This document shows, piece after piece, positions 37,680-46,189 of a stretch of DNA of 64,000 bases (position 1 is its first letter; each line of letters opens with the position of its first letter). Below the pieces are notes generated by a model that saw nothing but the letters and a program-made list of their open reading frames with translations, did not search any database and was not told the DNA's origin. This DNA comes from Sphingomonas hankyongi (GTDB taxonomy: Bacteria; Pseudomonadota; Alphaproteobacteria; Sphingomonadales; Sphingomonadaceae), in assembly GCF_023516575.1 (NCBI RefSeq), contig NZ_JAMGBE010000004.1, positions 1 through 64,000 on the forward strand, read 5' to 3'. Made by a program: the position numbers and the translations under genes.

Positions 37680-39698
37680 TCAGGCTCCGCGCAGATCCGG
37701 CGGCGTCGCTTCGCTCAACATCATAGCCAGCGCCTCGTCGACGCTCATCATCTTCTGATGCTCTTCGCTGCCCAGCCGGCGCACGGCGACACTGCCCTCG
37801 TCAGCTTCGCGCTTGCCCACCACCAGCAGCAGCGGGACCTTCGCAAGGCTGTGCTCGCGCACCTTGTAGTTGATCTTCTCGTTGCGAAGGTCGCTGTCGG
37901 CCCGAATCCCCACGGCGCGCAGCTTGGCGAGCACTGCGTTGGCATATTCGTCGGCGTCCGACACGATCGTCGCGACCACCGCCTGGACCGGTGCAAGCCA
38001 CAGGGGGAACTTGCCCGCGTAATGTTCGATCAAGATCCCGATGAAGCGCTCATATGAGCCGAAGATCGCGCGGTGGAGCATGATCGGGCGGTGTTTCTCG
38101 CCATCCTCGCCAATGTAGCTGGCGTCCAGCCGTTCGGGCAGCACCCGATCCGACTGTATCGTTCCAACCTGCCAGGTGCGGCCGATCGCGTCCTTGAGGT
38201 GCCATTCCAGCTTGGGAGCGTAAAACGCCCCCTCACCTGGCAATTCCTCCCACCCGAAATTCTCATTGGCCATACCGGCGGCGATCACGGCTTCGCGAAG
38301 CTCGTTTTCGGCCTTGTCCCAATCCTTGTCGCTCCCGAACCTCTTGTCCGGCCGAAGGGCCAGCTTTACCGCATAACTGGGAAAGCCGAGATCCTTGTAG
38401 ACCTGATCGGCGAGCTCGCAGAATGCGCGGACCTCGTCGATGATCTGGTCTTCGCGGCAGAAGATGTGACCGTCGTCCTGGGTGAACTGGCGCACACGCA
38501 TCAAGCCATGAAGCGCACCATGCGGTTCGTTGCGGTGACAGCACCCTTCTTCGACCAACCGGATCGGCAGCTCGCGATAGCTGGTGATGCCCTGCTTGAA
38601 GATCAGGACATGGGCCGGGCAGTTCATCGGCTTCAGTGCCATCAAGTCAGCCTTGCCTGACAGCACCGGAGCGTCATCGTCCGTCGAGGGTATCTCGTCC
38701 GGAACGATGAACATATTTTCGCGATACTTGCCCCAGTGGCCGCTTTTCTCCCACTGCTTCGCGTCCATCAGTTGGGGCGTCTTGACCTCGACGTTGCCGG
38801 TCGCGTCGAGGCGGCGACGAATGTAAGCCTCCAGCTGGCGCCAAATCATGAAGCCGTTCGGGTGCCAGAACACGCTGCCGTGCGCCTCGGCCTGCAGGTG
38901 GAACAGGTCCATCTCCTGCCCGATCTTGCGATGATCGCGCTTGGCTGCTTCCTCGAGCCTAAGAAGATGCTCGTCGAGCTGCTTCTTGTTGAGCCATGCA
39001 GTGCCGTAGATCCTGCTCAGCATCGGATTCTTCGGATCGCCGCGCCAGTATGCGCCTGAGACCCGAGTCAGCTTGAAGGAGTTGGGGTCGAGCTTGCCTG
39101 TGGACGCGAGATGCGGCCCGCGACAAAGGTCGATCCAGTCAGCCTCGCCATGACCCGTCTTGTACATTGTGATGGGCTCGCCCTCGGGCAGCTCCATCAC
39201 CCACTCAGCCTTGAAGGTCTCGCCATGGTCGATGAAGAATTGCCGCACGCGGGCGCGATCCCACACCTCGCGGATTAGCGGCTTGTCGGCGGCGATGACG
39301 CGCCGCATCTCCTCCTCGATCGCAGGCAGGTCCTCCTCGGTGAAGGGCCCACGTTCCGGCGCTGGTGCGAAATCGTAGTAGAAACCGTCCTCCGTCGCCG
39401 GGCCAAAGGTGATCTGCGTTCCGGGGAAGAGATTCTGTACCGCCTCGGCCAGCACGTGCGCGAAATCGTGGCGGACCAGTTCGAGCGCATCCTTTTCGTC
39501 GCGCGACGTGATCAGCGCGAGCGCCGCGTCGCCTTCGAACGGACGCATGATGTCGCGCACTTCTCCATCGACCTTGGCGGCCAGCGCCGCCTTGGCCAGC
39601 CCAGGACCGATTGCCGCCGCCACGTCCGCTGGCGTCGAGCCCTCCGGCATCTCCTTCACCGAGCCATCGGGGAGAGCGATCTTGAACATCTTGGTCAT
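37680..39698 (-). CDS. thrS: Threonyl-tRNA synthetase
   Basis: 672 residues. Domains: TGS (about 1-65), the editing SAD domain (HGE and [13 protein letters not shown]), the class II catalytic core with [11 protein letters not shown] (zinc Cys), [22 protein letters not shown] (motif 2) with its His, and the anticodon domain (about 560-660, [12 protein letters not shown]). It charges tRNA-Thr. The thrS-infC order matches many bacteria, but rpmI and rplT do not follow infC here: a TonB receptor does. Confidence 0.97.
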   Translation of the reverse strand: [672 protein letters not shown]

Positions 39699-39759
39699 GC
39701 GTTCGCCGCTCTAGCTTCGGTGAGGCTCCGTCTCAACCTCGCGGCCCAATGCGAAACTC

Positions 39760-39812
39760 ATGACAAGCAAACTTGACAGTGTATGCAGAGAATAGTAAAG
39801 GATGCTTGTCAT
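39760..39812 (+). promoter_or_regulatory. Candidate promoter inside a perfect 10-base inverted repeat (operator of the XRE module)
   Basis: ATGACAAGCA at 39760-39769 and its exact reverse complement at 39803-39812 flank a perfect TTGACA (39773-39778). A weak -10-like TAAAGG lies 17 bases on (39796-39801). The arms sit upstream of -35 and near the expected start of transcription, the classic geometry for repression by looping or a large oligomer. The XRE regulator encoded just downstream is the obvious candidate binder. Confidence 0.6.
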
Positions 39813-39831
39813 TCTGAAAAGGAACGTTGCC

Positions 39832-40242
39832 ATGTCTGGATCTATGGCCTGGAAGCGGTACAACATGCGGGTGATCTGGCTGAGCTTGCTCTACGCCATC
39901 TTCCTCCTGGGAGCGATCTACGCCTTCAAGCATCAGTTATTGAGCGGCTTTGTGGCCTATGTCGCGGCAATCCTTCCCGCCCTTCCGATCATCGGCATCT
40001 TCGGCGCCATCGGCCGATACCTTGTGGAAGAAGAAGACGAATATGTCCGCATGCTGATGGTCCGACAAACGCTTTGGGCCAGCGCCATTGCGCTCAGCGC
40101 CGCGACCATCTGGGGCTTCCTCCAGAGCTTTAATCTCGCCGGCCATATCGATGCCTATTACATCGCCGTTGTGTGGTTCTTCGGCCTGGGGGTCGGCGGC
40201 TGCATCAATAAGCTCACGCTTGGCGCGCCGGTAGGCTGCTGA
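39832..40242 (+). CDS. Small integral membrane protein, partner of the XRE regulator
   Basis: 136 residues from the ATG at 39832, which has AAAAGGAA about eight bases upstream; an earlier in-frame ATG at 39802 lies inside the candidate operator. Four hydrophobic helices are visible (about WLSLLYAIFLLGAIYAF, VAYVAAILPALPIIGIFGAI, ALSAATIWGFLQ, IAVVWFFGLGVGG). An acidic loop with EEEDEYVRMLMVRQ sits between helices 2 and 3. The gene ends in TGATG, sharing a base with the regulator start. Similar membrane protein plus small HTH pairs are common in bacteria with no assigned role. I do not recognise a named family. Confidence 0.82.
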   Translation: MSGSMAWKRYNMRVIWLSLLYAIFLLGAIYAFKHQLLSGFVAYVAAILPALPIIGIFGAIGRYLVEEEDEYVRMLMVRQTLWASAIALSAATIWGFLQSFNLAGHIDAYYIAVVWFFGLGVGGCINKLTLGAPVGC

Positions 40243-40457
40243 TGGAAAATCGTCTTCGAGTGCTGCGCGCAGAGCGCAGCTGGAGTCAGCAGGATCTCGC
40301 AGAACGGCTCGAAGTGTCGCGCCAGAGCGTCAACGCGATCGAGACCGGCCGGTACGACCCGTCGCTTCCGCTGGCATTCCGCATCGCCGAGCTGTTCGGG
40401 CTGACGATCGAGGATGTGTTCGAATCGCCGAGCCGGAGAAGCTCCAAGGCAATTTGA
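40242..40457 (+). CDS. XRE-family helix-turn-helix regulator
   Basis: 71 residues: essentially a lone HTH of the Cro/CI type. The segment begins NRLRVLRAERSWSQQDLAERL and continues VSRQSVNAIETGRYDPSLPL, with the recognition helix in the second part. This compact type (YozG-like) commonly follows a small membrane protein. Its start overlaps the stop of that gene by one base, so it is translated from the same message. It likely represses the pair through the palindrome at 39760-39812. Confidence 0.92.
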   Translation: MENRLRVLRAERSWSQQDLAERLEVSRQSVNAIETGRYDPSLPLAFRIAELFGLTIEDVFESPSRRSSKAI

Positions 40458-40469
40458 ACGCCGATCAGC

Positions 40470-41438
40470 CTACTCGGCCCTGGCGTCTGCAAGCGCCTCA
40501 TTGAGTATCGCCTCGGCCCGAGAGAACAGCTCCTGATCCACAGCGATGCCGGACGCAGCTGCATTCTCCTGCACCTGCTCTGGTCGCGACGCGCCGATGA
40601 TCGCGGACGCGACGTTAGGCTCCCGAAGGACCCAGGCGAGCGAGAATTGGGGCAGGGTCAATCCAGCCTCGGCCGCGATGGGCTTCAGGCGCTGAACCGC
40701 GCGAAGCACGTCCGGCCGCATGAGCCGATCCATGAAACCGCCCATCTCCGCGCTCGCGGCGCGGGAGTCGCGCGGTGGCGGTGATTCCGGGTCATATTTC
40801 CCACTCAGCACACCTTGTCCCAGCGGCGACCAGACGATCTGCGAAATCCCGTTCGCGGCGCAGAGCGGAATCACCTCTTTTTCGGGCTCGGGCCATAGAA
40901 GCGAATATTGCGGCTGGCTCGATACGAACTTGGTGAATCCGCGATCCCGGCTGAGATCCAGGGATGCCCGGATACGGTCCGCCGGCCATTCCGAAAAACC
41001 GATATGGCGCGCCTTGCCGCTCTGAACGGCGCGCGAAAGCGCTTCCATCGTCTCCTCGAGCGGCGTGTCCCAGTCGTAGCGGTGGCACTGGTAGAGATCG
41101 ACATGGTCGGTGCGCAGACGCCGCAGGGAATCGTCCAGTTGCTTTTCGACCTGGGCTCGCGACAGGCCGCGATCGGTTTCAGTCATCGGGAAGAAAAGCT
41201 TTGTCGCAAGCACATAGCTGTCGCGCGGTCGCTCCCGCAGCGCCTCTCCTAAAAAGCTCTCGGCTGCGCCGCGCCCATAGATGTTGGCGGTGTCGATGAA
41301 GTTGATGCCTTGGTTGAAAGCTTCATCGAGGCACGCCCTGGCCTTCTCCGCCTCGACTCCGAGGCCGTAGGTCAACCACGAACCCAGCGAAACTTCGGAG
41401 ACTTCGAGGTCGCTGCTTCCGAGTTTGCGATATTTCAT
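40470..41438 (-). CDS. Aldo/keto reductase
   Basis: 322 residues, a full (beta/alpha)8 AKR. Catalytic tetrad regions: FIDTANIYGRGAAE (Asp and Tyr), LATKLFF (Lys), and DHVDLYQCHRYD (His). NADPH-binding C-terminal part: IIGASRPEQVQENA. The sequence is closest in style to the AKR6/7/11 group of voltage-channel beta-subunit-like oxidoreductases. The substrate is unknown. It diverges from the following glycosyltransferase gene. Confidence 0.93.
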   Translation of the reverse strand: MKYRKLGSSDLEVSEVSLGSWLTYGLGVEAEKARACLDEAFNQGINFIDTANIYGRGAAESFLGEALRERPRDSYVLATKLFFPMTETDRGLSRAQVEKQLDDSLRRLRTDHVDLYQCHRYDWDTPLEETMEALSRAVQSGKARHIGFSEWPADRIRASLDLSRDRGFTKFVSSQPQYSLLWPEPEKEVIPLCAANGISQIVWSPLGQGVLSGKYDPESPPPRDSRAASAEMGGFMDRLMRPDVLRAVQRLKPIAAEAGLTLPQFSLAWVLREPNVASAIIGASRPEQVQENAAASGIAVDQELFSRAEAILNEALADARAE

Positions 41439-41498
41439 CTGACCACCCTTCAGAATGCGGAACGCGTCACCTTGCGGTCATATCCCGTGCCGCTAAAC

Positions 41499-41541
41499 AA
41501 GCCCTCGCCGGCTTCGGGGCTTGACGGCGTTAGACCGTCAA
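41499..41541. promoter_or_regulatory. Two adjacent hairpins between divergent genes
   Basis: AAGCCC/GGGCTT (41499-41522) with a GC-rich interior is followed, sharing two bases, by TTGACGG-N7-CCGTCAA (41521-41541), a perfect 7-base inverted repeat. They end 23 bases before the glycosyltransferase start. The second looks like a dimeric regulator site; the first may be an RNA hairpin. Confidence 0.4.
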
Positions 41542-41563
41542 TTGCGTTCAATCGAGGCCAACA

Positions 41564-42523
41564 ATGCATTCCGACCTTTGGGTTATCACGACCTATTTCA
41601 ACCCCGTCGGTTACAAGACCAAGCGCCGCAACTTCGACGCGTTCATGGCAGGGATGCGTGACGCGGGAGCCAACGTGCTGCTCATCGAGCTTGCGTTCGG
41701 CGATCAGCCCTTCGAGTTCGAGGCTGGCGAGCGGGTTATCCAGGTGCGCGGCGGCGGAGTGATGTGGCAGCGCGAGCGTTTGCTGAACATCGCTGCGGCG
41801 AGGCTCCCCGACTCCTGCCGCAAAGTCGCATGGATCGATGCCGACGTCCTGTTCGAGGAGCCGGATTGGCCACGGCTGACGTCGGAGGCGCTGGACCAGC
41901 ATGTGGTCGTGCAGCTGTTCAGCCATGCCATTCGGCTGAACCGCGACAACCGGGAAGACGAGACCACGACGGCCGACGAATCCTTTGCATCCTGCTTCCG
42001 CCGGAACCCCGCCCTTTCGGCAAACCCCTCTTTTTCCCGGGACGGGCACACCGGCTATGCCTGGGCAGCGCGCCGGGAGTTGTTCGAGCAATGCGGCGTC
42101 TATGACGCCTGCCTCACCGGCAGCAACGATCATCTCATGGCTCATGTGTTCGCTGGTGCATCGATGCAAACCCAGTGCATCGCGAACACCATCGGTCCGT
42201 CGCTGCCCTATGCCGAGCATTTCGTGCGCTGGGCGCGCCAAGCCGCAAGGCTGGTGCGGAGGCAGCTCGGCGTCGTGCCCGGCACGATCCGCCATTTGTG
42301 GCATGGGGATGTCGTCGACCGCCGGTACTGGGAGCTGGACCAGGAGTTCCGGATGATGGACTTCGATCCCGACCGGCACCTGCGGATCGGGGAAAACGGC
42401 CTTTGGGAATGGGCCGACGCGCCTCCGTCGATGAAGGCATGGGCGAGCAGGCTCTTCGAGACCCGGAACGAAGATGGCGACGCTGGCGGCCTGGTTGGGG
42501 CGCGCTCGGTCGCCCACGCGTGA
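41564..42523 (+). CDS. Putative GT-A type glycosyltransferase
   Basis: 319 residues; GAGG lies about seven bases upstream. The sequence opens with a strand (LWVITTYFNPV) typical of nucleotide-sugar enzymes and has a DxD-like metal motif (WIDADVLFEEP, near residue 90). Later it has HTGYAWAARRELFEQCGVYDACLTGSNDHLM, the kind of acceptor-loop/GS-ND segment seen in GT2-like enzymes. There are no membrane helices. The donor and acceptor are unknown. It may be a hexosyltransferase for a surface polymer; I would not go further. Confidence 0.65.
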   Translation: MHSDLWVITTYFNPVGYKTKRRNFDAFMAGMRDAGANVLLIELAFGDQPFEFEAGERVIQVRGGGVMWQRERLLNIAAARLPDSCRKVAWIDADVLFEEPDWPRLTSEALDQHVVVQLFSHAIRLNRDNREDETTTADESFASCFRRNPALSANPSFSRDGHTGYAWAARRELFEQCGVYDACLTGSNDHLMAHVFAGASMQTQCIANTIGPSLPYAEHFVRWARQAARLVRRQLGVVPGTIRHLWHGDVVDRRYWELDQEFRMMDFDPDRHLRIGENGLWEWADAPPSMKAWASRLFETRNEDGDAGGLVGARSVAHA

Positions 42524-42556
42524 CCGTCCCCAATATTTGCGGCTAAACGCCCCTTC

Positions 42557-43255
42557 ATGAGTGAAATTGCTGTCCAGTATCTCGAGTTTGAAGGCCGTCG
42601 GCTTGGCTATCGAAAGCGACCCGGCCATTCGCCGACCTTGCTGTTCCTTCCCGGCTACGCCTCCGACATGGAAGGCGCCAAGGCAGTCGCGATCGACGCT
42701 TTCGCAGAAGGACGCGGAATTGCCATGCTCCGCTTCGATTACTCCGGCACTGGATGCAGCAACGGCAATTTCGAAGACGGCACTCTCGCGCTGTGGCTGG
42801 AGGAAAGCCTCGCCGTAATAGACGAGCTGACGGATGGGCCGCTCATCGTCGTAGGCTCCTCGATGGGCGGGTGGATCGGCCTGCACCTGGCGATCCTGAG
42901 GCCGGAGCGAGCGAAGGCGTTGGTCGGGATCGCTGCGGCCCCGGACTTCACCGATTGGGGCCTCGCCAGCGCCGACAGTGCCGAGCAGCAAGGAGTCGGA
43001 CGAAAGTTCTGGGAATCGGGACAGCAATTGCGGCTGCTCACCGCCGAGATTGCCGTCGAATGTCCGGTGCGTTTGATCCACGGAGACAGGGACGAGGAGG
43101 TGCCGATCGCCGTGGCGCACAGGACGATGGATTGCGTGCGTTCAGGCGATGTCCAGCTGTTGACCATCAAAGGCGGAGGCCATCGCCTTTCGGAGCCGCA
43201 CGAGATCGCTGCGATCCTGCGGACCATCTCCGGCCTTTTGGAGCAAGCTGAATGA
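42557..43255 (+). CDS. Alpha/beta hydrolase
   Basis: 232 residues, soluble. The nucleophile elbow is GSSMGG (Ser near residue 100), the acid is in HGDRDEEVP and the histidine in GGGHRLSEP. FLPGYASDMEG supplies the oxyanion hole. It resembles small serine esterases and acyl-peptide-type hydrolases of the UPF0227-like group. The physiological substrate is unknown. It lies 33 bases after the glycosyltransferase and overlaps the next gene by four bases. Confidence 0.85.
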   Translation: MSEIAVQYLEFEGRRLGYRKRPGHSPTLLFLPGYASDMEGAKAVAIDAFAEGRGIAMLRFDYSGTGCSNGNFEDGTLALWLEESLAVIDELTDGPLIVVGSSMGGWIGLHLAILRPERAKALVGIAAAPDFTDWGLASADSAEQQGVGRKFWESGQQLRLLTAEIAVECPVRLIHGDRDEEVPIAVAHRTMDCVRSGDVQLLTIKGGGHRLSEPHEIAAILRTISGLLEQAE

Positions 43256-43941
43256 TCTTAGCCCTAGCCGCCATGCTGGCTGCCGCCGCGCCGTCCGCGG
43301 CTCCGTGTCCCGATGTGGTCACTTCCAGCGCCCTCGTGTGCCGGGCGCTCCAGGCGCAAAGCGCGGGCAATGCGGAAGCTGCGGCACAGTCTTTCGAGGA
43401 GGCTGCAAAAGCCTCGCCGAACGACGATCCGGCGACCGCCCGTTTGTGGGCCGCGGCGGGCAACATGTGGATCACGGCCAAGCAGCCTGGAAAGGCAGCT
43501 TTGGCGCTCGACAAGGCGCTTGCCACCCCGCACCTGCAGGCGGAGCAGCGCGGCGAAGCGCTGCTGGATCGCGCGCGCGCCGCCGAAGCGCAAAATGACC
43601 TGAAGACCGCTCGCGCCAAGCTGAACGAGGCATCCACGACGATCTCGGAAGACCCATTCTATTGGTACTTTTCGTCGGCTCTCGCGATCCGGGAAGGCGA
43701 CAAGGCCACCGCGCAGTCGGCGATCAACAAGGCGCTGACTCTCGCCCCTTCGGACGCGACGATCCTCTTCGAAGCTGGCCATGTCGCATTCCTGACCGGC
43801 GACGAAGACAAGGCACGCAGCTACTGGATGCGCGCAGCGGGGAACGACCCTAATGGGCCCGTCGGCAAGGCCGCGGCGAAGGCGGCCGAAATGCTCGGCG
43901 TTACCCCTATCGTGAAATCGGACGCCGAACCTCCTAAGTAG
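43252..43941 (+). CDS. Exported tetratricopeptide-repeat protein
   Basis: 229 residues. The N-terminus is a signal sequence (MILALAAMLAAAAPSAAP). Two CxxxxxxxxxxC cysteines follow (PCPDVVTSSALVCRA). The rest is helical with TPR-like repeats (NAEAAAQSFEEAAKASP, GKAALALDKALATPHL, DKATAQSAINKALTLAP). It is probably periplasmic and binds a partner protein. The gene is coupled to the hydrolase by ATGA overlap and ends five bases before gloA. Confidence 0.75.
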   Translation: MILALAAMLAAAAPSAAPCPDVVTSSALVCRALQAQSAGNAEAAAQSFEEAAKASPNDDPATARLWAAAGNMWITAKQPGKAALALDKALATPHLQAEQRGEALLDRARAAEAQNDLKTARAKLNEASTTISEDPFYWYFSSALAIREGDKATAQSAINKALTLAPSDATILFEAGHVAFLTGDEDKARSYWMRAAGNDPNGPVGKAAAKAAEMLGVTPIVKSDAEPPK

Positions 43942-43946
43942 CGCTC

Positions 43947-44363
43947 ATGCGCTTTCTCCATTCAATGCTCCGGGTCTCCGATCCCGAAGCCACGATCCGC
44001 TTCTTCAACTTGCTCGGCATCGAGGAGCGCCGGCGCTTCGACGTTCCCCAAGGCCGCTTCACTTTGATCTTCCTGGGGGTCCCGGGCGACGAGGGCGGGG
44101 AAGTCGAGCTTACCCACAATTGGGACGAGGTCGGCTACGGCGGCGGCCGTAACTTCGGCCACCTCGCTTATGAGGTGGATGACATCTACGAGACTTGCGC
44201 GAGGCTCCAGGCCGCCGGCGTCACGATCAACCGCCCGCCGCGCGACGGCCACATGGCATTCGTCCGCAGCCCAGACAACGTCTCGGTCGAGTTGTTGCAG
44301 AAGGGCGACCGGCTGCCCCCGGCCGAGCCATGGGCGTCGATGCCCAACACCGGCGAATGGTAG
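43947..44363 (+). CDS. gloA: Glyoxalase I (lactoylglutathione lyase)
   Basis: 138 residues with both VOC half-domains. Metal ligands aligned with E. coli GloA are His5, the Glu in GGEVELTHNW, His in NFGHLAYEVDD and Glu in NVSVELLQKG. It isomerises the methylglyoxal-glutathione hemithioacetal to S-lactoylglutathione in the cytoplasm. The nitronate monooxygenase start lies within its last three codons, and gloB, the second enzyme of the pathway, is one gene further on. Confidence 0.93.
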   Translation: MRFLHSMLRVSDPEATIRFFNLLGIEERRRFDVPQGRFTLIFLGVPGDEGGEVELTHNWDEVGYGGGRNFGHLAYEVDDIYETCARLQAAGVTINRPPRDGHMAFVRSPDNVSVELLQKGDRLPPAEPWASMPNTGEW

Positions 44364-45415
44364 GCTGGCGAAATCGCCGCTTCCAAGACCTGGTCGGTGT
44401 CGAGCGCCCGATCGTCCAGGCGCCGATGGCGAATGTCGCTGGGGTTGAGCTGTGCATCGCTGCCGCCCGCGCGGGCGCTTTGGGTTCGCTTCCCTGCGGG
44501 ATGCTCCCGCCGGATTCCATAAGAGCGCAAGTCCCCGAAGTCCGCGCGCAGGTCGATGCGCCAATCAACCTCAACTTCTTCTGCTTCCAGATGCCGGCGC
44601 AGGCCGACGACAGCGAATGGCGCAAGGTGCTCCGCGCCTATTACGTCCGCTTCGGAATTCCGGAGCCCGAAGCAGCCGCGCTCCGCCTGCCGTTCGATGA
44701 GGCTTATTGCGACCTCATCGAGGAACTGAGGCCTGAAGTCGTCAGCTTCCATTTTGGGCTTCCGGAAGAACCGCTGCTGAAGCGGGTGAAGGCCACGGGT
44801 GCCGTCGTGCTCGGCTGCGCGACATCTCCGGGCGAGGCGTTCTTCCTCGAAGAATGCGGAGTCGACGCAATCATCGCCCAGGGCTGGGAAGCGGGAGGTC
44901 ACAGCGGAAGGTTCCTCGGTGGCGATCCGCGGGAAGCGCTCGGGCTGTTCGCACTGCTGCCTCAGGTCGTCGATTCGGTCCGCGTTCCGGTCATCGGAGC
45001 CGGCGCAATCGCCGATGGCAGGGGCATGGCGGCGGCGCTGGCTCTCGGCGCAACCGGGGTCCAGATCGGGACCGCCTATTTACACTGCCGTGAAAGTTTC
45101 CTCGCCGAAGGACAGAAAAAGATGCTGCGTGATCGGGCGACGATCATGACCAATATCTACAGCGGCGGCCTCGCACGAGCCGTTCGCGGCAAGCTGATCG
45201 ATGAGATCGGACCGGTACGGCGAGAAGCGCCGCCTTATCCCCTTGCCGGTGCCACATCCCTCCCGCTGTTCCGCGCTGCCATGGAAAGCGGCGACTTTGA
45301 GTTCATGCCTAGCCTTGCCGGTCAGAATGCCTGCTACGGCGACGAGCCGTCTGCTGAGAAACTGACCCGCCGCATTGCGAGTGATGCGCTGGCGATCCTC
45401 GATCCGCAGAGCTAG
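44357..45415 (+). CDS. Nitronate monooxygenase (2-nitropropane dioxygenase family)
   Basis: 352 residues from the ATG at 44357, overlapping gloA by seven bases; a longer frame to 44195 lies entirely inside gloA. The FMN TIM barrel shows PIVQAPMANVAG at the start, QGWEAGGHSG with the catalytic His, and GAGAIADGRGMAAALALGATGVQIGTAYL, the phosphate-binding loop. It oxidises alkyl nitronates (propionate-3-nitronate in the best-known cases). Placement between gloA and gloB suggests shared stress defence, but co-function is inferred. Confidence 0.9.
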   Translation: MVGWRNRRFQDLVGVERPIVQAPMANVAGVELCIAAARAGALGSLPCGMLPPDSIRAQVPEVRAQVDAPINLNFFCFQMPAQADDSEWRKVLRAYYVRFGIPEPEAAALRLPFDEAYCDLIEELRPEVVSFHFGLPEEPLLKRVKATGAVVLGCATSPGEAFFLEECGVDAIIAQGWEAGGHSGRFLGGDPREALGLFALLPQVVDSVRVPVIGAGAIADGRGMAAALALGATGVQIGTAYLHCRESFLAEGQKKMLRDRATIMTNIYSGGLARAVRGKLIDEIGPVRREAPPYPLAGATSLPLFRAAMESGDFEFMPSLAGQNACYGDEPSAEKLTRRIASDALAILDPQS

Positions 45416-45425
45416 AGCGCGACCC

Positions 45426-46142
45426 ATGGACATCATCCCTGTCCCGGCCTTCAGCGACAATTACATCTGGTTGGTCCACGATGCCGAGTCAGGCGAAACC
45501 GCGGTGGTCGATCCGGGAGATGCGGCACCGGTTCTCGTCGAGCTCGACAGGCGTGGCTGGCGGCTCAACCAAATCTGGAACACCCATTGGCACCCCGATC
45601 ACACAGGTGGGAACCTGCAGCTCAAGGACGCGACGGGCGCGCGGATCTCGGGGCCCGATTCATCTCGCATTCCCGGCCGGGACATTGCCCTGACTGAGGG
45701 ATCGGAGGTCTGCATCGGCCGGCATGTCGGCCGTGTCATAGAGGTTCCGGGGCACACTCTCGATCATGTCGCGCTGATCTTCGAGAAGGACGGGGTGGCG
45801 TTCGTCGGAGACACCCTTTTCGCGATGGGTTGCGGGCGGCTCTTCGAGGGCACGCCCGAGCAAATGCACAGCTCCCTCCAGCGTCTCGCGGCGCTTCCGG
45901 ATGCCACGCGACTTTTCTGCGCCCACGAATATACCCTCGCCAATGCCGAATTCGCGGCTCACGCCGAGCCCAGCAATGACGAAATCGCCAGCCGCCTGAT
46001 CCAGGTGAAGGCAATGCGGGATCGGGACGAAATCACGCTCCCGACCACCGTCGCCCAGGAACGCGAAACCAATCCTTTCGTTCGCGCAAAAGACGTCCCC
46101 ACATTCGCACGATTGCGCACTGAGAAAGACAGCTTCCGTTAA
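45426..46142 (+). CDS. gloB: Hydroxyacylglutathione hydrolase (glyoxalase II)
   Basis: 238 residues from the ATG at 45426. It has the beta-lactamase fold with the metal motif NTHWHPDHTGG, a third-ligand His in VPGHTLDHV, the Asp in FVGDTLFAMGCGRL and CAHEYT with its His. The C-terminal substrate domain has DEITLPTTVAQERETNPF. It hydrolyses S-lactoylglutathione to lactate and glutathione, completing the methylglyoxal pathway begun by gloA. It lies 10 bases after the nitronate monooxygenase. Confidence 0.94.
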   Translation: MDIIPVPAFSDNYIWLVHDAESGETAVVDPGDAAPVLVELDRRGWRLNQIWNTHWHPDHTGGNLQLKDATGARISGPDSSRIPGRDIALTEGSEVCIGRHVGRVIEVPGHTLDHVALIFEKDGVAFVGDTLFAMGCGRLFEGTPEQMHSSLQRLAALPDATRLFCAHEYTLANAEFAAHAEPSNDEIASRLIQVKAMRDRDEITLPTTVAQERETNPFVRAKDVPTFARLRTEKDSFR

Positions 46143-46189
46143 TGTGAGCGGGCGCTGTAACGATCGCGGAGGGAGTTAAGGAGGTTGCC

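Noticed and set aside
41450-43120. A 556-codon open frame on the minus strand across the glycosyltransferase and hydrolase genes
   Set aside because: It is antisense to two genes with clear motifs and ribosome sites, and its translation has no family resemblance. It reflects the high-GC bias of third positions.
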